The translations under genes were made by a program, and so were the position numbers. From NCBI GenBank assembly GCA_905250075.1, contig CAJNOP010000109.1:425940-489939 (forward strand): a stretch of 64,000 nucleotides of DNA, read 5' to 3'. Under the pieces are notes generated by a model, which was not told where the DNA came from, made no database searches, and worked only from the letters and a program-made list of their open reading frames with translations. Positions 24,285 to 36,200 of the stretch are shown one piece after another (positions within the stretch are counted from its first letter, which is position 1; each line of letters opens with the position of its first letter). The stretch comes from Rotaria sp. Silwood1 (Eukaryota > Rotifera > Eurotatoria > Philodinida > Philodinidae).

Positions 24285-25197
24285 ATGAATGACAAGGCAA
24301 TATGGCTTGATTATTTTACATCGATTGATATTCAGTCGAACAATGCTATTTGGATTAGTCACAGATCATCAGATGATGAACTTGATGAAGAAGAGTTGTT
24401 AACACGAACAAAATGGGCATGGAATATTGGACAAAATGAAAAACAATATAGAAGTGAACATGGTTTGATATTCGAAGTCTCTGTGCCAATATTATTAAAT
24501 CGTCATTTTCTTGTACATGAATCAAAACAAGTACGGCAATCGTCTTCCAAAGTACCATTATTGATATTTTTTCATGGTTTAAATTCATCAGCATGGTTTA
24601 TGGCTTTAGTTCGAACAAAATGGATTGAAAAAGCAAATATCAACAATTTTTTAGTTGTTTTCGGTCAAAGTCAAGGTAAACAATTTCGAAAGGGACCTAA
24701 ATATAATCAACATGGTATATTACAATTTGGTGATGATTTATCTTGAGAAATTCAAGAACCAAATGCAGATTTCATCTATTTTGATTATATTCTTGAATAT
24801 ATGAAAGAGCACTACAAAGAAAAATTAGATTTATCTCGTCTTTATTATGTTGGTTATTCCAATGGTGGTTTTATTCAGTTCGAATGTTGCTATTCATTAT
24901 GGTGAACATGTATTTAGTGCAATTTGTAATCATTGTGGAGGTAACAGAGGTTTAGGATACAAAGATGAAGAATTACTCAATTTGAATATGATTAAGAAGT
25001 CACTACAGATTTATATATTAACTGGTATGAGAGATAATTATTTGCAAAGTTGTGCAAAAGCGAAAAAGATATTTGAAAATGTTGCATGTTCTGTAACAAT
25101 AGAGATTATGAACAATAGAGGACATCGATATTATGTAGATAAAGAAACAGATATTTGGAATTTTTTAAGTTTACATCAAATCAAAGATGATCAATAA
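24285..25197 (+). pseudogene. Alpha/beta-hydrolase (PHB-depolymerase/feruloyl-esterase-like), broken by one stop and one frameshift
   Basis: An intronless esterase relic. The first frame (from ATG 24285) has the oxyanion-hole strand LLIFFHGLNS at about residue 92. A TGA at 24744-24746 interrupts it, but the same frame continues to the nucleophile elbow YVGYSNGG (24847-24870). Shortly after, near 24880, the frame shifts by one base and continues through HCGGNRG, a strand with the likely acid (LTGMRDNY) and a late His (NRGHRYYV). Order and spacing fit Ser-Asp-His of the polyhydroxybutyrate-depolymerase/LpqC-like esterases, mostly bacterial and fungal enzymes. All catalytic residues can still be seen, so inactivation is recent or the breaks are sequence errors. 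It lies 540 bases before the threonine aldolase on the same strand. Confidence 0.65.
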
Positions 25198-25336
25198 ATT
25201 TTTTCCGAAGAAATTTCCATTTATCATATCGAATTGAAAATAATGTCTCGACAATTATTCTTAGCTCTGATCAATTTGATCATAAGCTTAACTATAGAAT
25301 TTTTTTTCAACAAATAGTTTTGAGAAAGAAAAAACG

Positions 25337-25404
25337 AGAGGGTGTGAGTATAAGTTTTGGTGGTTATTGGTGTACTTTGTAATCTGACTCACACCCACAC
25401 CCTA
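25337..25404. repeat. GTGTGG-type palindromic hairpin, copy 7
   Basis: GAGGGTGTGAGT pairs with ACTCACACCCACACCCT. It sits between the esterase relic and the threonine aldolase gene. Confidence 0.65.
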
Positions 25405-25735
25405 TCCAACCAAAAGAAAATAAACTAAAAACAAATTTATCAACTAGGGCCTCATTTTGAAACACATTCTCAAATACATACTCAAATCTAGTGTTTGATC
25501 CCAAACTGAAATAACTATATATTGTTGAAATATAAAACTATTCTTGTTTTTTTTCTTCTTTAAATGATGCATAAAAGCAAGGTGCTGTGTATATCATATC
25601 ATAACTGACGAAGTAACAGCTGGAGAATAAATATTACTCGTTCTTATCTTTTTCAGATATAACAAACAAGTATTAATGGTCATATCTCTTCATTCTTTGT
25701 CTTGTCATTTCTACGTTTGCAAATAAAAGTATAAC

Positions 25736-26812
25736 ATGTCATCATCGTTTATTGATCTTCGTTCAGATACAGTAACAAAACCAACAAATGAAATGCGTCA
25801 AGCAATGTTCAATGCCGAAGTAGGAGATGATGTTTATGGTGATGATTTTACTGTATTAAAATTACAAGAAATGGCAGCAAAATTATTAGGAAAAGAAGCA
25901 GCTTTATTTGTTCCATCGGGAACAATGGGAAACCTTATTTGTATTCTCAATCATTGTTTAGAATTCGGTTCAGAAATGATATTGGGTGATGAATGTCATA
26001 TGCACATATATGAACAAGGTGGATGTGCAACACTTGCAAGAATTCATTCAAGAACAGTTCCAACACAACCAGATGGAACACTTCTACTTAAAGACATTGA
26101 ACAACGAATTCGAACAGTAAAAGATGATCATTTTCCTGTGACGAAACTTGTCTGTTTGGAAAATACACATAATCGAATGGGAGGAAAAGTCTTGACTGTT
26201 GAATATATAGAAAGTGTTGGAAAATTGTGTCAACAATATGGATTAAAATTACATATGGATGGTGCAAGACTAATGAATGCAGCTGTTAAATTAGGTGTCG
26301 AACCAGCTAAATTAGTTCAATCTTGTGATTCTGTTTCATTTTGTTTATCAAAAGGCTTGGCAGCACCAATTGGATCACTCATCATTGGTACACATGAATT
26401 TATTGTACAAGCAAAACGATTAAGAAAAGTACTAGGCGGAGGAATGAGACAAGCAGGTGTTTTAGCTGCAGCAGGTATTATTTCATTAACACAAATGCCA
26501 AAATTATTAAAGTTAGATCATGAAAATGCAAAATTACTTGCTGAAGGATTATCAAAAATTGATGGATGTGAAATTAATCCTGAAAAAGATGTTGAAACAA
26601 ATATGGTCTTTTTTATATTAAATTCTGATAAGCTTAAAATCGATGCACAAACATTTGCTAATATTTTAAAGAATGATTATAGAATATTAGTATCAGTACA
26701 AGGAAAATTCAAATGTCGATTTGTTACACATTATATGATTACAAAAGAAAATATTGAATATGTCGTAAAACAAGTTGGACATGTTTTAGAAAATAATAAA
26801 AATATTATTTAA
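25736..26812 (+). CDS. L-threonine aldolase (low-specificity type), 358 aa, intronless
   Basis: A cytosolic PLP enzyme of fold type I that cleaves L-threonine/allo-threonine to glycine and acetaldehyde, in the aromatic amino acid beta-eliminating lyase/threonine aldolase family. The N-terminus carries the family signature DLRSDTVTKPT (residues 7-17) and GDDVYGDD (30-37). SGTMGN (61-66) contacts PLP phosphate, ENTHNRMGG (142-150) and HMDGARL (173-179, Asp175 to the pyridine nitrogen) follow, and Lys206 in SFCLSKG is the Schiff-base lysine. Full family length is present with no breaks. The ATG lies directly before the first conserved block. An AATAAA signal lies about 65 bases after the stop. 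Unlike the core genes in the other half of the window it has no introns. Animals do have threonine aldolases, so transfer is possible but not shown. Confidence 0.93.
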   Translation: MSSSFIDLRSDTVTKPTNEMRQAMFNAEVGDDVYGDDFTVLKLQEMAAKLLGKEAALFVPSGTMGNLICILNHCLEFGSEMILGDECHMHIYEQGGCATLARIHSRTVPTQPDGTLLLKDIEQRIRTVKDDHFPVTKLVCLENTHNRMGGKVLTVEYIESVGKLCQQYGLKLHMDGARLMNAAVKLGVEPAKLVQSCDSVSFCLSKGLAAPIGSLIIGTHEFIVQAKRLRKVLGGGMRQAGVLAAAGIISLTQMPKLLKLDHENAKLLAEGLSKIDGCEINPEKDVETNMVFFILNSDKLKIDAQTFANILKNDYRILVSVQGKFKCRFVTHYMITKENIEYVVKQVGHVLENNKNII

Positions 26813-28102
26813 AGATTTTTTATATTTTTTTCTACTGTGATACAAAAAAATACTAATAAGAATTATTAATATGATTTAATAAATATCATATCTGTCTCGT
26901 ATTTTTAAATATTATACATTAAAAGGACATGGCCAATAAAATTACATAGTTTTTGACTCATCAAATTTTCATGAAAAAAAAAATACACCAAGCTGTCCCC
27001 AAAACATACCGACAAGTGTTATGTCATGCAGCTGACCATTTTCTAAAGTAATACATTTAGAATTTTGATAGAAATATAGATAAGAAGCATAGTAGAACTT
27101 TTATCGATAGATCAACATAAACAAAAAAGAAACTGAAGATATTCAACAATCTATTGCAATGTTATATAAAATAATTAAGCAGTTGATTCTTTACATGGAG
27201 GTATCATTCTGACTAGACGTTGGAAGAAGAATTTAAATTGATTTCTCATGAACGATAGAAACATTGTGTCAAACTTAAACAGTGTCCCTATATTCATATA
27301 CTATGAAAAGAATTATCTATTTTAAATAGAATATTCATACATCAGTCATCTCTTAACGAGCATACTATGAAAAATATTTTTGCTCTACAGCTCTTTCTTA
27401 ATCGAACTTATCTTAACAACTGCCATATTCTCTTCGATGAAATATCAGTATAAAGAACAAAACATTGTTTTCTAACATAACAAACACAATCAGTTGCTAG
27501 ACTTTCTTCAATATGAAGATGACGATAATCATTTCGTCTATATCAAAAAATGTACATGAGTGAAAAGAACCAGTTTTGTTAGAGATTCAATGAGCACATC
27601 ACAACTATATAAATAGGTGATCAAATCGATTGATTAAATGATGATCTGATTTAAGACAATGTGCATTGAATCGATAATTTTTGTCAAACAAACATCAGTT
27701 ATCGGGTAAGAATATACGACAAGTGAACTAGAACACGCATCAATCGACCAAATAAATAATCATGTCTATTATGATATTGACCATCATTATATGATAATGA
27801 TTGACCACTTGGTGATTGAGACAATTATAAATGTACGTCATATTCGATCGCTCGAGATATTTGCCAGTAAAATCATCGCTATTCTTTTTCATAATGTGTT
27901 CGTTTCTTTTTAAATTGCAAAAAATCCACTTTATCAGCACTAGAGCATACTCTGATTTAAGTAATAAAGGAAAATGTTCGACACATAGAATATTTTCTAT
28001 TTACTTTTTCACTTGTTAAATGACGTAATAAAGCATGTAACTGTTGAAAGAAACAATGATTATTATGTAAACTAGTTATCCACAACAAGTAGATATATTG
28101 CG
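26813..28102. other. Gene-free stretch after the aldolase
   Basis: This contains the aldolase 3' UTR. No exon, RNA or repeat is supported. Confidence 0.4.
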
Positions 28103-28167
28103 AGTGTAGGATATGAGTGTGGGTGAAAAGATGAGCCACATCAGTACCCACATCCACATCCACCCTT
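28103..28167. repeat. GTGTGG-type palindromic hairpin, copy 8
   Basis: GTGTAGGATATGAGTGTGGG on the left pairs with ACCCACATCCACATCCACCC on the right. This is the last copy found; no further paired copy was seen to the end of the window. Confidence 0.6.
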
Positions 28168-28434
28168 TCATTCAATGCCTACAGCTGATTCATGCAGTGC
28201 AAATAGCACATGTTGTTTTTTTGCCTCAACGTACAAAGCAAATCATATTCCTTTACCAAAATGCTTCACAAACTAAACTAACTGTGATTACATTTTGTAG
28301 TGATTCTCTAAGTAAGGTTTATATTGCACAAAAATAAAGTCATTATTGTCTTTTTCATACAATGATGATCATCAATATTCAATTTATAAACCATTAATTT
28401 ATTAATATTGACAGCAAAAAGGAAATAATAAAGT

Positions 28435-28647
28435 ATGATTCATACTGCAACAATGATGAAGAAATTACATAAAAAAATATATTTTCAATCATTAACTTCG
28501 AAAGCAACTTCGCTAACATTAGATACCATGGTTTTAGTACATTCTATTAATACTCAAGAATCTAGTCATAAAAATCCAATTCGTGTTGGTATTCGTCTTA
28601 TGTTTCAACGTATCGATGAGTGGTCGATTGAAGATTATTGCTATTAA
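28435..28647 (+). pseudogene. Possible coding relic of unknown family
   Basis: The second half of this frame (SSHKNPIRVGIRLMFQ) has a protein-like composition and GA-free codon use similar to nearby genes, but the frame is short with no splice continuation. It could be a fragment of a bigger enzyme. I cannot name the family, and chance is possible. Confidence 0.2.
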
Positions 28648-30458
28648 GTAGAATTATTAAGACTATATCAAAGTTTAATGATGGTTTTTTTTTCCATAGG
28701 AAATTTTTCTTGTATTTTTGGCATCAATGTATTGTCTCAAGGGAGAAAAAAAAACAATGAACTAATGTTTCTACAATTAATAAATCAATATTCATTTGAC
28801 ATGCTCATAGTAGAACTATGGTAAAAAATTAATAAAAACGTATAGCCTTCTACAGGCTACAGAAAAAAAACAACAGATACATTTCGAACTACTGAGAGCA
28901 TCCTGAAAATATCACTTATAGACCATAAAACATTGTTGAAGAAATGCTAAATGCATTTCATGTGCTTTTGAGTAAGTGGAACTGAAATCTATTGGGATTT
29001 TTTTCTTAATATTATCTTCCGTTTAACTTCAAGTTTTCCATGGAAGTTAGCTGCTAAAGGTATTGTCTTTAGATAACTGCACAGAAATGTATTTGATCAC
29101 TGGAGGAAAATGAAAAATTCAACTAGAGATGATAGTAGCACAAGATTGGCAATGGCCTCCGATTCCACTTATCCAAGAGTAGGATTATTTTTGTATTATA
29201 AATATGAGATCTAAAAAAAAATAATAGAACTAGCAATGAATAGAGAGCATAAGGCATGCCATGTTTTTCATTTGAGATGTGAATCTCTCGATTTTTTTTG
29301 GGCGATAAACAATGATACTTTCTTATTGAGTTTTCGCTTACCATTCCCTAATAAATATGCACAGTGAACATTTACTGGATTAGTGATGTACATATCAGTA
29401 TATTTGGTAAAACATGCCGCAGGAAAATAATTTTTCCAATAGTCCAATGAGTTTTGATGGACTTTATAGCTAATTATTGAATCACTCATATAACGATAGG
29501 TCGTAATTAAGATGCTCATTCTTTTATTTCACCTCTATAATTGTGGAAGCATTTGATATAAAAAAAGCCTACAAGGTTAAAAAGAGTTGAGACAGAATGA
29601 ATTAAATACTAATTGGACATTTCTTTTCATAATTGAAATGAGTAATATTATTGCTACCATTCGGTACTCTCGTCAAATGAAAATTTCATATTGAAAATCA
29701 ACTGAAAAAAACTGTTCATTTATTCTTTAGTTGCATGATTATCGAAAACTAGACTTTCAGTTGTTTTAATCTTCAATTATCTTTTAAAATCAAATTCTTA
29801 TCTCATTTCGTTGATGTCGATAGAACTATTCTTTCTTCTTTTTAGTCTGCCAACCTTAACAAAAGCTGACGCGAAGAAAAGTTACTGTTTCAATGTTGTG
29901 TATTTTTGTGAAACATGATTGTTATTAAGTCTTGAAATAGAGAATGAAAAAGTTAAGATTCTCTACCTTGCATAAGGTATTATAGAAAGACAGGATGAGG
30001 TCGATCAACTCCAACTCATATGTTTAGATATAAGGAGCTGATATATAGTTGAAATAGATCAGTTCTTAGAATTCAGTTGTCCGAAATTTTTTTCAGTTTT
30101 TCGAAGAGTATTTCCAATAAGAGAACATTTTCTACAGTTGTACAAATCGGAGAACCAGTTGATCCATAACAGAGAATAATGACATCACAGATCGTGCTAT
30201 ATAAATCACATATTATTAGGACTTATTGAGCTTGGAACTTTGAATTTTTCAAAAAAAATTGTGAAACATGATTATTAATCAATGTAGAGGTTCATAGGAA
30301 GAAGAACTTTCATTTAGGAGTGAAACAGAACTTGTCGTATTTCAAATTTTAATTCTACAGCAATGACGCTGACAGATTTTCTCTTGTAAGGTGAAATTAA
30401 TATATTGGCTGAAAAAAAATCAAGCACAAGCATCAATCGAGCTTGTTGATTAGTTAAA
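28648..30458. other. Gene-free AT-rich region
   Basis: No coding or RNA signal that I can support. Confidence 0.4.
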
Positions 30459-30881
30459 TCAACTGATATATTATCAATTTTTTCGCCAACTGATCAACAG
30501 CTTTTACATCATGAACAATTTGAATCCCTTGTCAAATATGCAGATTCTCATTGCCATTCTCAATTATTCATTGAAAATGCTCTTGAAGATCTTAATGAAT
30601 AAATAAGACTTAATGAATAAATAAGATACAGTGCGAAAAAAAAACAGTGAACGATCAAATCTGCATATGTGAACATCGTGATGTCAAAGGATTATTTTGC
30701 GAAAAAACTTGAATGGCATCATTTTTAATCTTATATCCAAAAACTAACAATATCTATGGGTTCAATGTCCTATAATGACAAAATAATACTGATATCAGAT
30801 CCATATTATCATAGTGGAACAAACCGTGAAGTATTTTTTGATCAACTGGAATGGCCATTACATGAACATGTTGATACATAA
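30459..30881 (+). pseudogene. Possible decayed coding relic in two pieces
   Basis: Two short plus-strand frames look like protein: 30459-30602 (FSPTDQQLLHHEQFESLVKY) and 30765-30881 (KIILISDPYYHSGTNREVFF). They are separated by stops and lie in different frames. The second has a hint of a ubiquitin-conjugating-type SDPYY loop, but this is too weak to name. Confidence 0.2.
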
Positions 30882-30885
30882 CAAC

Positions 30886-30950
30886 TAGGAAACTTCAAAG
30901 TGGTCCCGATTCCGACGGGATTGGGACCAAGACCACTTTGCAGTTCCCTA
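30886..30950. repeat. 65-base hairpin
   Basis: TAGGAAACTTCAAAGTGGTC is followed by a short GC-rich centre and GACCACTTTGCAGTTCCCTA. This is a near-perfect inverted repeat with TAGG-type ends like those of the hAT-type elements downstream, but no target duplication was found. Confidence 0.55.
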
Positions 30951-32519
30951 TGTCATACAAGTTAATATTCTACTAAATATAATAAATAAGTTCTTGAAAT
31001 AAATATGTTTTCTATTTAGCATGTCGTTATGGTTATGAACTCATAATAAGTAGTCATGTTCATTTGGTTATATCGACTATCACTTGCTCGTAGACAAGAA
31101 ATGGAACAAAAAGATGTCGAATACAGAAGAAAAATAAACAAACAATCAAATCAAGGATGATTACTTATTAAAAGAAAACACGTGTTTGAAGTATTCGATA
31201 AGCATTAAAAAAAATAGACACATGCCATCAGAAATAAAGCAAAACTAAATAATATTTTATCTATGTTAATCTATTAAAATTTTATGCTTTAGAAACAATT
31301 TATGTTATTTAACTTATGAGTTTTTGCTTTAATTAATCAATATATGTATCTATTGTAATCGACTAAGTATGTAGCAAGAAAATTATTTGAATCATTGTTA
31401 GATGTGAGTATAGATTTCATATCTCAGACGAGATGGAAAATTTTGTATTTTTCCACTCAATATGAATAAAAGAAAGCCGTCTATCTGACAATGATTGTAA
31501 TTTTCAAATATTTCAAAATTATTTCATGAAATGCTGACAACGTGCATACCGCTAATACTAATAACGAATTTATTGTTTTGAAAGTTCTACAATTTTATTT
31601 TCTAACTTAATTAGATATAATAATTGAAGATAGAATAATTTATTTAATGTAAATAACGAGACAAATATTTTAATTATATATATATGTCTTCATTTGATAC
31701 AGCAATATGGGAAAAAAATTTTCATTTTTGGAGGATTGTATTCGTTTAACTATGTTGGTGAGTAAATCTCAATATTTTGAAAACAAAATTAATAAAATAT
31801 GACTTTTACTTTTTGAATTATTGAAAATTTGAGATGCAATTGAATATCTTGTGTAATTATATGAAATAGATAATTTAATTGATAAATTGAATCTAATATA
31901 TCTGATGATTTGAAATGTTGGAGAATATTTGATGAAAATTTTATTTTATAATAATTCAAATTTTTTCTTGGTTTATCTATTATTCAAAAGTGAAGAAAAT
32001 TTTCTATGACAAAAACGAAAAAAACTTGTTTGATCAAGATCAGAACAGAGAAAAATATACCATTTATGTTTTTTTTGTCAAACAATGAATGAATCATTTT
32101 CTTGTTTTATTTATTCTATTTAATAATAATAATAATGAATATGATCTCTAAACAATTATTCTTCATCGAAAAAAACGACTCCGTAATTGATTAATCTCCA
32201 TATTATATTAATCAAAAATAAAATAATTAATATTTTAAATCAAATGAAAAAGTATACACAAAACCAAAATTTTCAACATTATTTTCCTTATTAAGATTTG
32301 ATCAATCTATTATTGATCGCTTATTAGCAGTAATAAATTGATCATAAAATAAAAATAATGTCCATATACAAATAACTTCAAGCAATTTCTTCATAACAAT
32401 AAAAACAGAAGAACGTAAGAGAAAAAAAAAAAGAATGATTCATGATGATTCATGTTTTTGTTTTCATTCTGTCAATTTGTTTCGTTGATCTACTGTGCAT
32501 TTTGTGCTTGTCATGCCAG
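30951..32519. other. Gene-free, very AT-rich region
   Basis: Mostly A/T runs. An isolated exon-like piece (ATG at 31707, ending at a GTGAGT donor at 31758) has no partner. Confidence 0.4.
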
Positions 32520-32526
32520 TATATAA
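32520..32526 (+). promoter_or_regulatory. TATA-like box upstream of U1 snRNA
   Basis: TATATAA lies 26-32 bases before the predicted U1 5' end, a plausible promoter position. I could not identify a conserved proximal sequence element with confidence. Confidence 0.3.
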
Positions 32527-32551
32527 TGATGAAGAACACATAAGAAAACTC

Positions 32552-32715
32552 ATACTTACCTGCCACGGATGCATTCATGATCATAAATATGCATGCTCCA
32601 GGTTGAGGCGCGGACATTGCACATCGTCTCCGCTGACACCTGCGAAAAGTCCAAATCGGATTTTCTCGAGTGGAGAATTTATTACGCGGTCATTTGCGTT
32701 CGCGCATTGGCCATT
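32552..32715 (+). ncRNA. U1 spliceosomal snRNA
   Basis: The 5' end ATACTTACCTG matches the conserved U1 segment that pairs with 5' splice sites. Stem-loop I follows with a loop ATGATCATAAAT (U1-70K binding region) closed by TGCAT/ATGCA. Stem-loop II is closed by GCGGA/TCCGC and has the U1A-binding ATTGCAC loop. Stem-loop III has arms GAAAAGTCC and GGATTTTC. The Sm-site region AATTTATTA is followed by a 3' stem-loop with TGCGTTCGCGC. Element order, spacing and a total length of about 164 match animal U1. The Sm site differs from the usual AATTTGTGG, so this may be a variant copy. The 3' end is set by the last stem and is approximate. Confidence 0.88.
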
Positions 32716-33292
32716 CAATTCATTATAAAATGTAATCTATTTATATTTGAGTTTGACAAATACATTTACGTTAAGAAATGTACTTCAACATCTTTATTTA
32801 ATCATACACTTTTGAATATAGATGTTCTTTAGAAAAGTAAAGTCTTACTTTCTTCTCTACTACTTGAAATTTGTATTTGAAATTCTGAAGACATTCCATT
32901 TTTTGTTTGATTAAATATTATAATTTCACGTAGAATTTTACTCTTTTAAAATTTCATTGATTCAAAATGATTTTTTTTTATTATAAAACTAAATCATCAA
33001 TTAAAATTCAAGAGGGTGTAGGTTCGTTTATTAATGTAAATATCAGCAAATGGAATGATATCTAAATATGACAATAATCGACATAATAATGAAAATTCAG
33101 AAAAAAGTTATGTTTGAAAAGAAATTGAATAAAGATTAAAATATTCTCATCAATTTTATTATTGATGTTTTATTTTCTTTTTCTGTTTGTAACAAAAATA
33201 ATATTTAGTTATTCTCTGCTTGAAAAATATTCAAAAGCGCCATTATTAAAATCTATTTTAGTTTTTTGAATTGACATATTTTATAATAATAT

Positions 33293-36200
33293 ATGACAGA
33301 AAAACTAATGAATAATGATAGTCAAGTTTGGTGTATTCCAAACGATTGGTAAGAATATCTATTTGATATAACAACGTTTGATCACATAATTTATGTAGGA
33401 AAAAACAATTCTAAAATATTTATGTTTTTCAATTTTTGTTACCATTTGCAAATGATAATAAACAAAAAAAAAAGTATTTTGTACTTTCAGAAATTTTTAC
33501 CTTCCAAAGTCGATTATAAATGTCCTGATTATGCTAGATAGTTGATATTGTTAAAATTAGAATCTTTATTATGAATAAAAACATCAAATTTTTTTGAATT
33601 ATAAATCATCTCTACGGGAAGTATACAGGAGAAAAAAATTCAATAGATGCATTACATTCTTGATTCAATATTTATTTTAAAAAAACCTAAATGAAGTGAA
33701 GAGATAAAGCATCTTATCTCTCTTGTTATAGATAAAATGAGCTAATTAAGAGTAAATAAAAGACCAAAGTATCTTCAAATTAAATACTCTTCTCATCATA
33801 GAACGTCACTATCTATTTATAAATTATTCAGTATCTGCGTGTGTCTTTGTGCCGGGTCAAAGGTCAAATAAGGCTATAAGGAGCAGACCCAAGGGCTATT
33901 ATATGGGGGTACCCATAGGTCCTGAAGGAAATATGGCAAGACGAGGGTAAGGCAATAAGGGGATAATGCTACAAGAGCTACCAGGAATATAAGGCTATAA
34001 GACCGAAGGCTAATGGACTATAAAAATATATGCGATATAAGAGTATGAGGCCGTAGGGCTACCTATCCGTATACATAATATCGAGTGTCTGTATGTCCGT
34101 CACCGGATGGAAAGTTAAACGTTTGACGTCATACGTTAGAGAAAAAAAAACAGCCGTGCAGTATGCACGGGTTCTCGCTAGTCTATATGTATATATCATG
34201 TCGAATGTATGAAAAAAAACACAGCATAGATTGATATAAAGTGTGCGTATCTGTAATTGTAAGACAATATTTACACTTCAAAACTCGAACTAATTAACGA
34301 AAGAAAATTTATCTGTTGATAACACAACAAACGACAGCTATATAAATCTTTTTTTTGTAGTGTTCCATTTATAGCAGTAAAATTTCACATTTTCAACATC
34401 AATTCTTGATTCAAAAAAGAAAAATATTTTAAGGCTGCTCTATCATGGCATCAACGACATATAAATCTTGGTTATGAATTTGTATTGGATACAACCGATA
34501 AAATTCTCACACAAATTCGTGATTTAATAGATATAGATGAAGTAAACTGATTTTTTATTTTTAATTTAATAAAAATTTTTTTTTTCATATTAATTGATTG
34601 ATAAATGGCGATCAATTGTATTCAAACTAGTTGAACGTACACTTGCTAATTCAGTAATTTAATAATAATGATGGTTCCTTTTTCTTTTTTTTATTTATTG
34701 ATATTTTTCATAGCCACGTATTAATCAAGATTTACTTATAGCAAATATATCTGAAAAGATTTTTTTTGATTATCGATCAATCGTAAGAAAATCTAATTAA
34801 TTGAATATTTCTTTTTTTGTTTTTATTGACATATCTAGAAAAGAAATATTGATGAAACATATGAACAAGGTATTAATGAAGTATTCAATCAATATAAATA
34901 TATAATTTCTTCACGAGTAGCTAATGGTGATGTAAACGATTTTTTAATTTGTAATTCATTTGATCACAAAAATATAATTTAATTATAGATACCTGATCAA
35001 TGTGTGAAAGAAATTATATGTGCAATTGAACAATTTAAAACTCGTCTTTTAGCTCGAGCAGGAAAAGTAAAAAGATACAAAACAATAGATAATGATAAGT
35101 TTTTTTGTCTATAATTAGATGATGAAAGGAAATATGATTGATGAAATATTTAAATTGACTCAAAATCATTTAAAAGAAAAAGGATATGTAAATTTAATTT
35201 TAATAAAATTTTTAAAAAAAATGTTTTTTTGAATTGTTTGTTTGTTTTTCAGGATTCGAAAAAATTGGATTTAATCAAAGATGAATTTAAACAATTAATG
35301 AATAATCTATCAGAGAATAATGAATTTGTATAGAATTATTAATTCTTTTTCATTTATTTTTAAAATTTATTAGATTTTTAGAATAAATTAGATAATGTGA
35401 AAAAAGCATGTAGAATAATTATTATTCAATGATTTTATTTTCTTAATTGATTTTCAATTAGCTTTTCTTCAAGATAAACTTCAAAAAATGATTTTAGATA
35501 AATATGATAATGATCCAGTAGATTATTTTACAATATTTCGATGTTTGAAAAGCTTTTTTTTTTATTATTATTATTATTATTAGAATGTACAAACTATTGC
35601 CGATAAAACTCGATCGTCTACTTTACCGATTATGCAAAGTCATATGGAAAAATTAAAAGTTAATCAAGAAGTTCAATCATATCAAACAGGACAACAAGAA
35701 CAAGGAGGTCCTATGAAATCTGAATCTAATATAACTCCAAAAATTCATTCATCTTATCAAAGAACAAAAAAATCGAATTCAGATTATGATACAACTTCTT
35801 CAATAACAAAAGTAATATTTCGCATCTATTCGAATCAAGATTGAAACTATTCGATAATCACTAGGGATGTACCGAGACCGAACTGAGAATCTCGGTGCGG
35901 ATAGTCTCGGTCGAAAAACTGAAAAAATAATAATTTCGACCGAGAGTGAATACAATGCTTACCTAGGAGAAAGAACGAATAAGAAGTTAATTGCATTCGA
36001 GACCGAAACTAACCGAGCCCGAGAGGCTCGGTCTCGGTATATCCCTAACAATCACTTAATCAATTAGGGAAAAGCTAGAGTATGTCAATGGGTTTTTTTT
36101 CCGGTTTCAGAATATTAAAAATTCAAAAAGAAGGAGATTCAAAATGATTATGATTTTTTGAACAGTCGCTCATTTTAATTCGTTATATTCAGAATGAATA

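Noticed and set aside
31707-31757. Exon-like ATG piece ending in a GTGAGT donor
   Set aside because: No acceptor-linked coding exon follows before the U1 gene, and it cannot be joined in phase to the 33293 gene with confidence.
32495-32832. Two open frames over the U1 region
   Set aside because: They coincide with the U1 snRNA and have no protein character.
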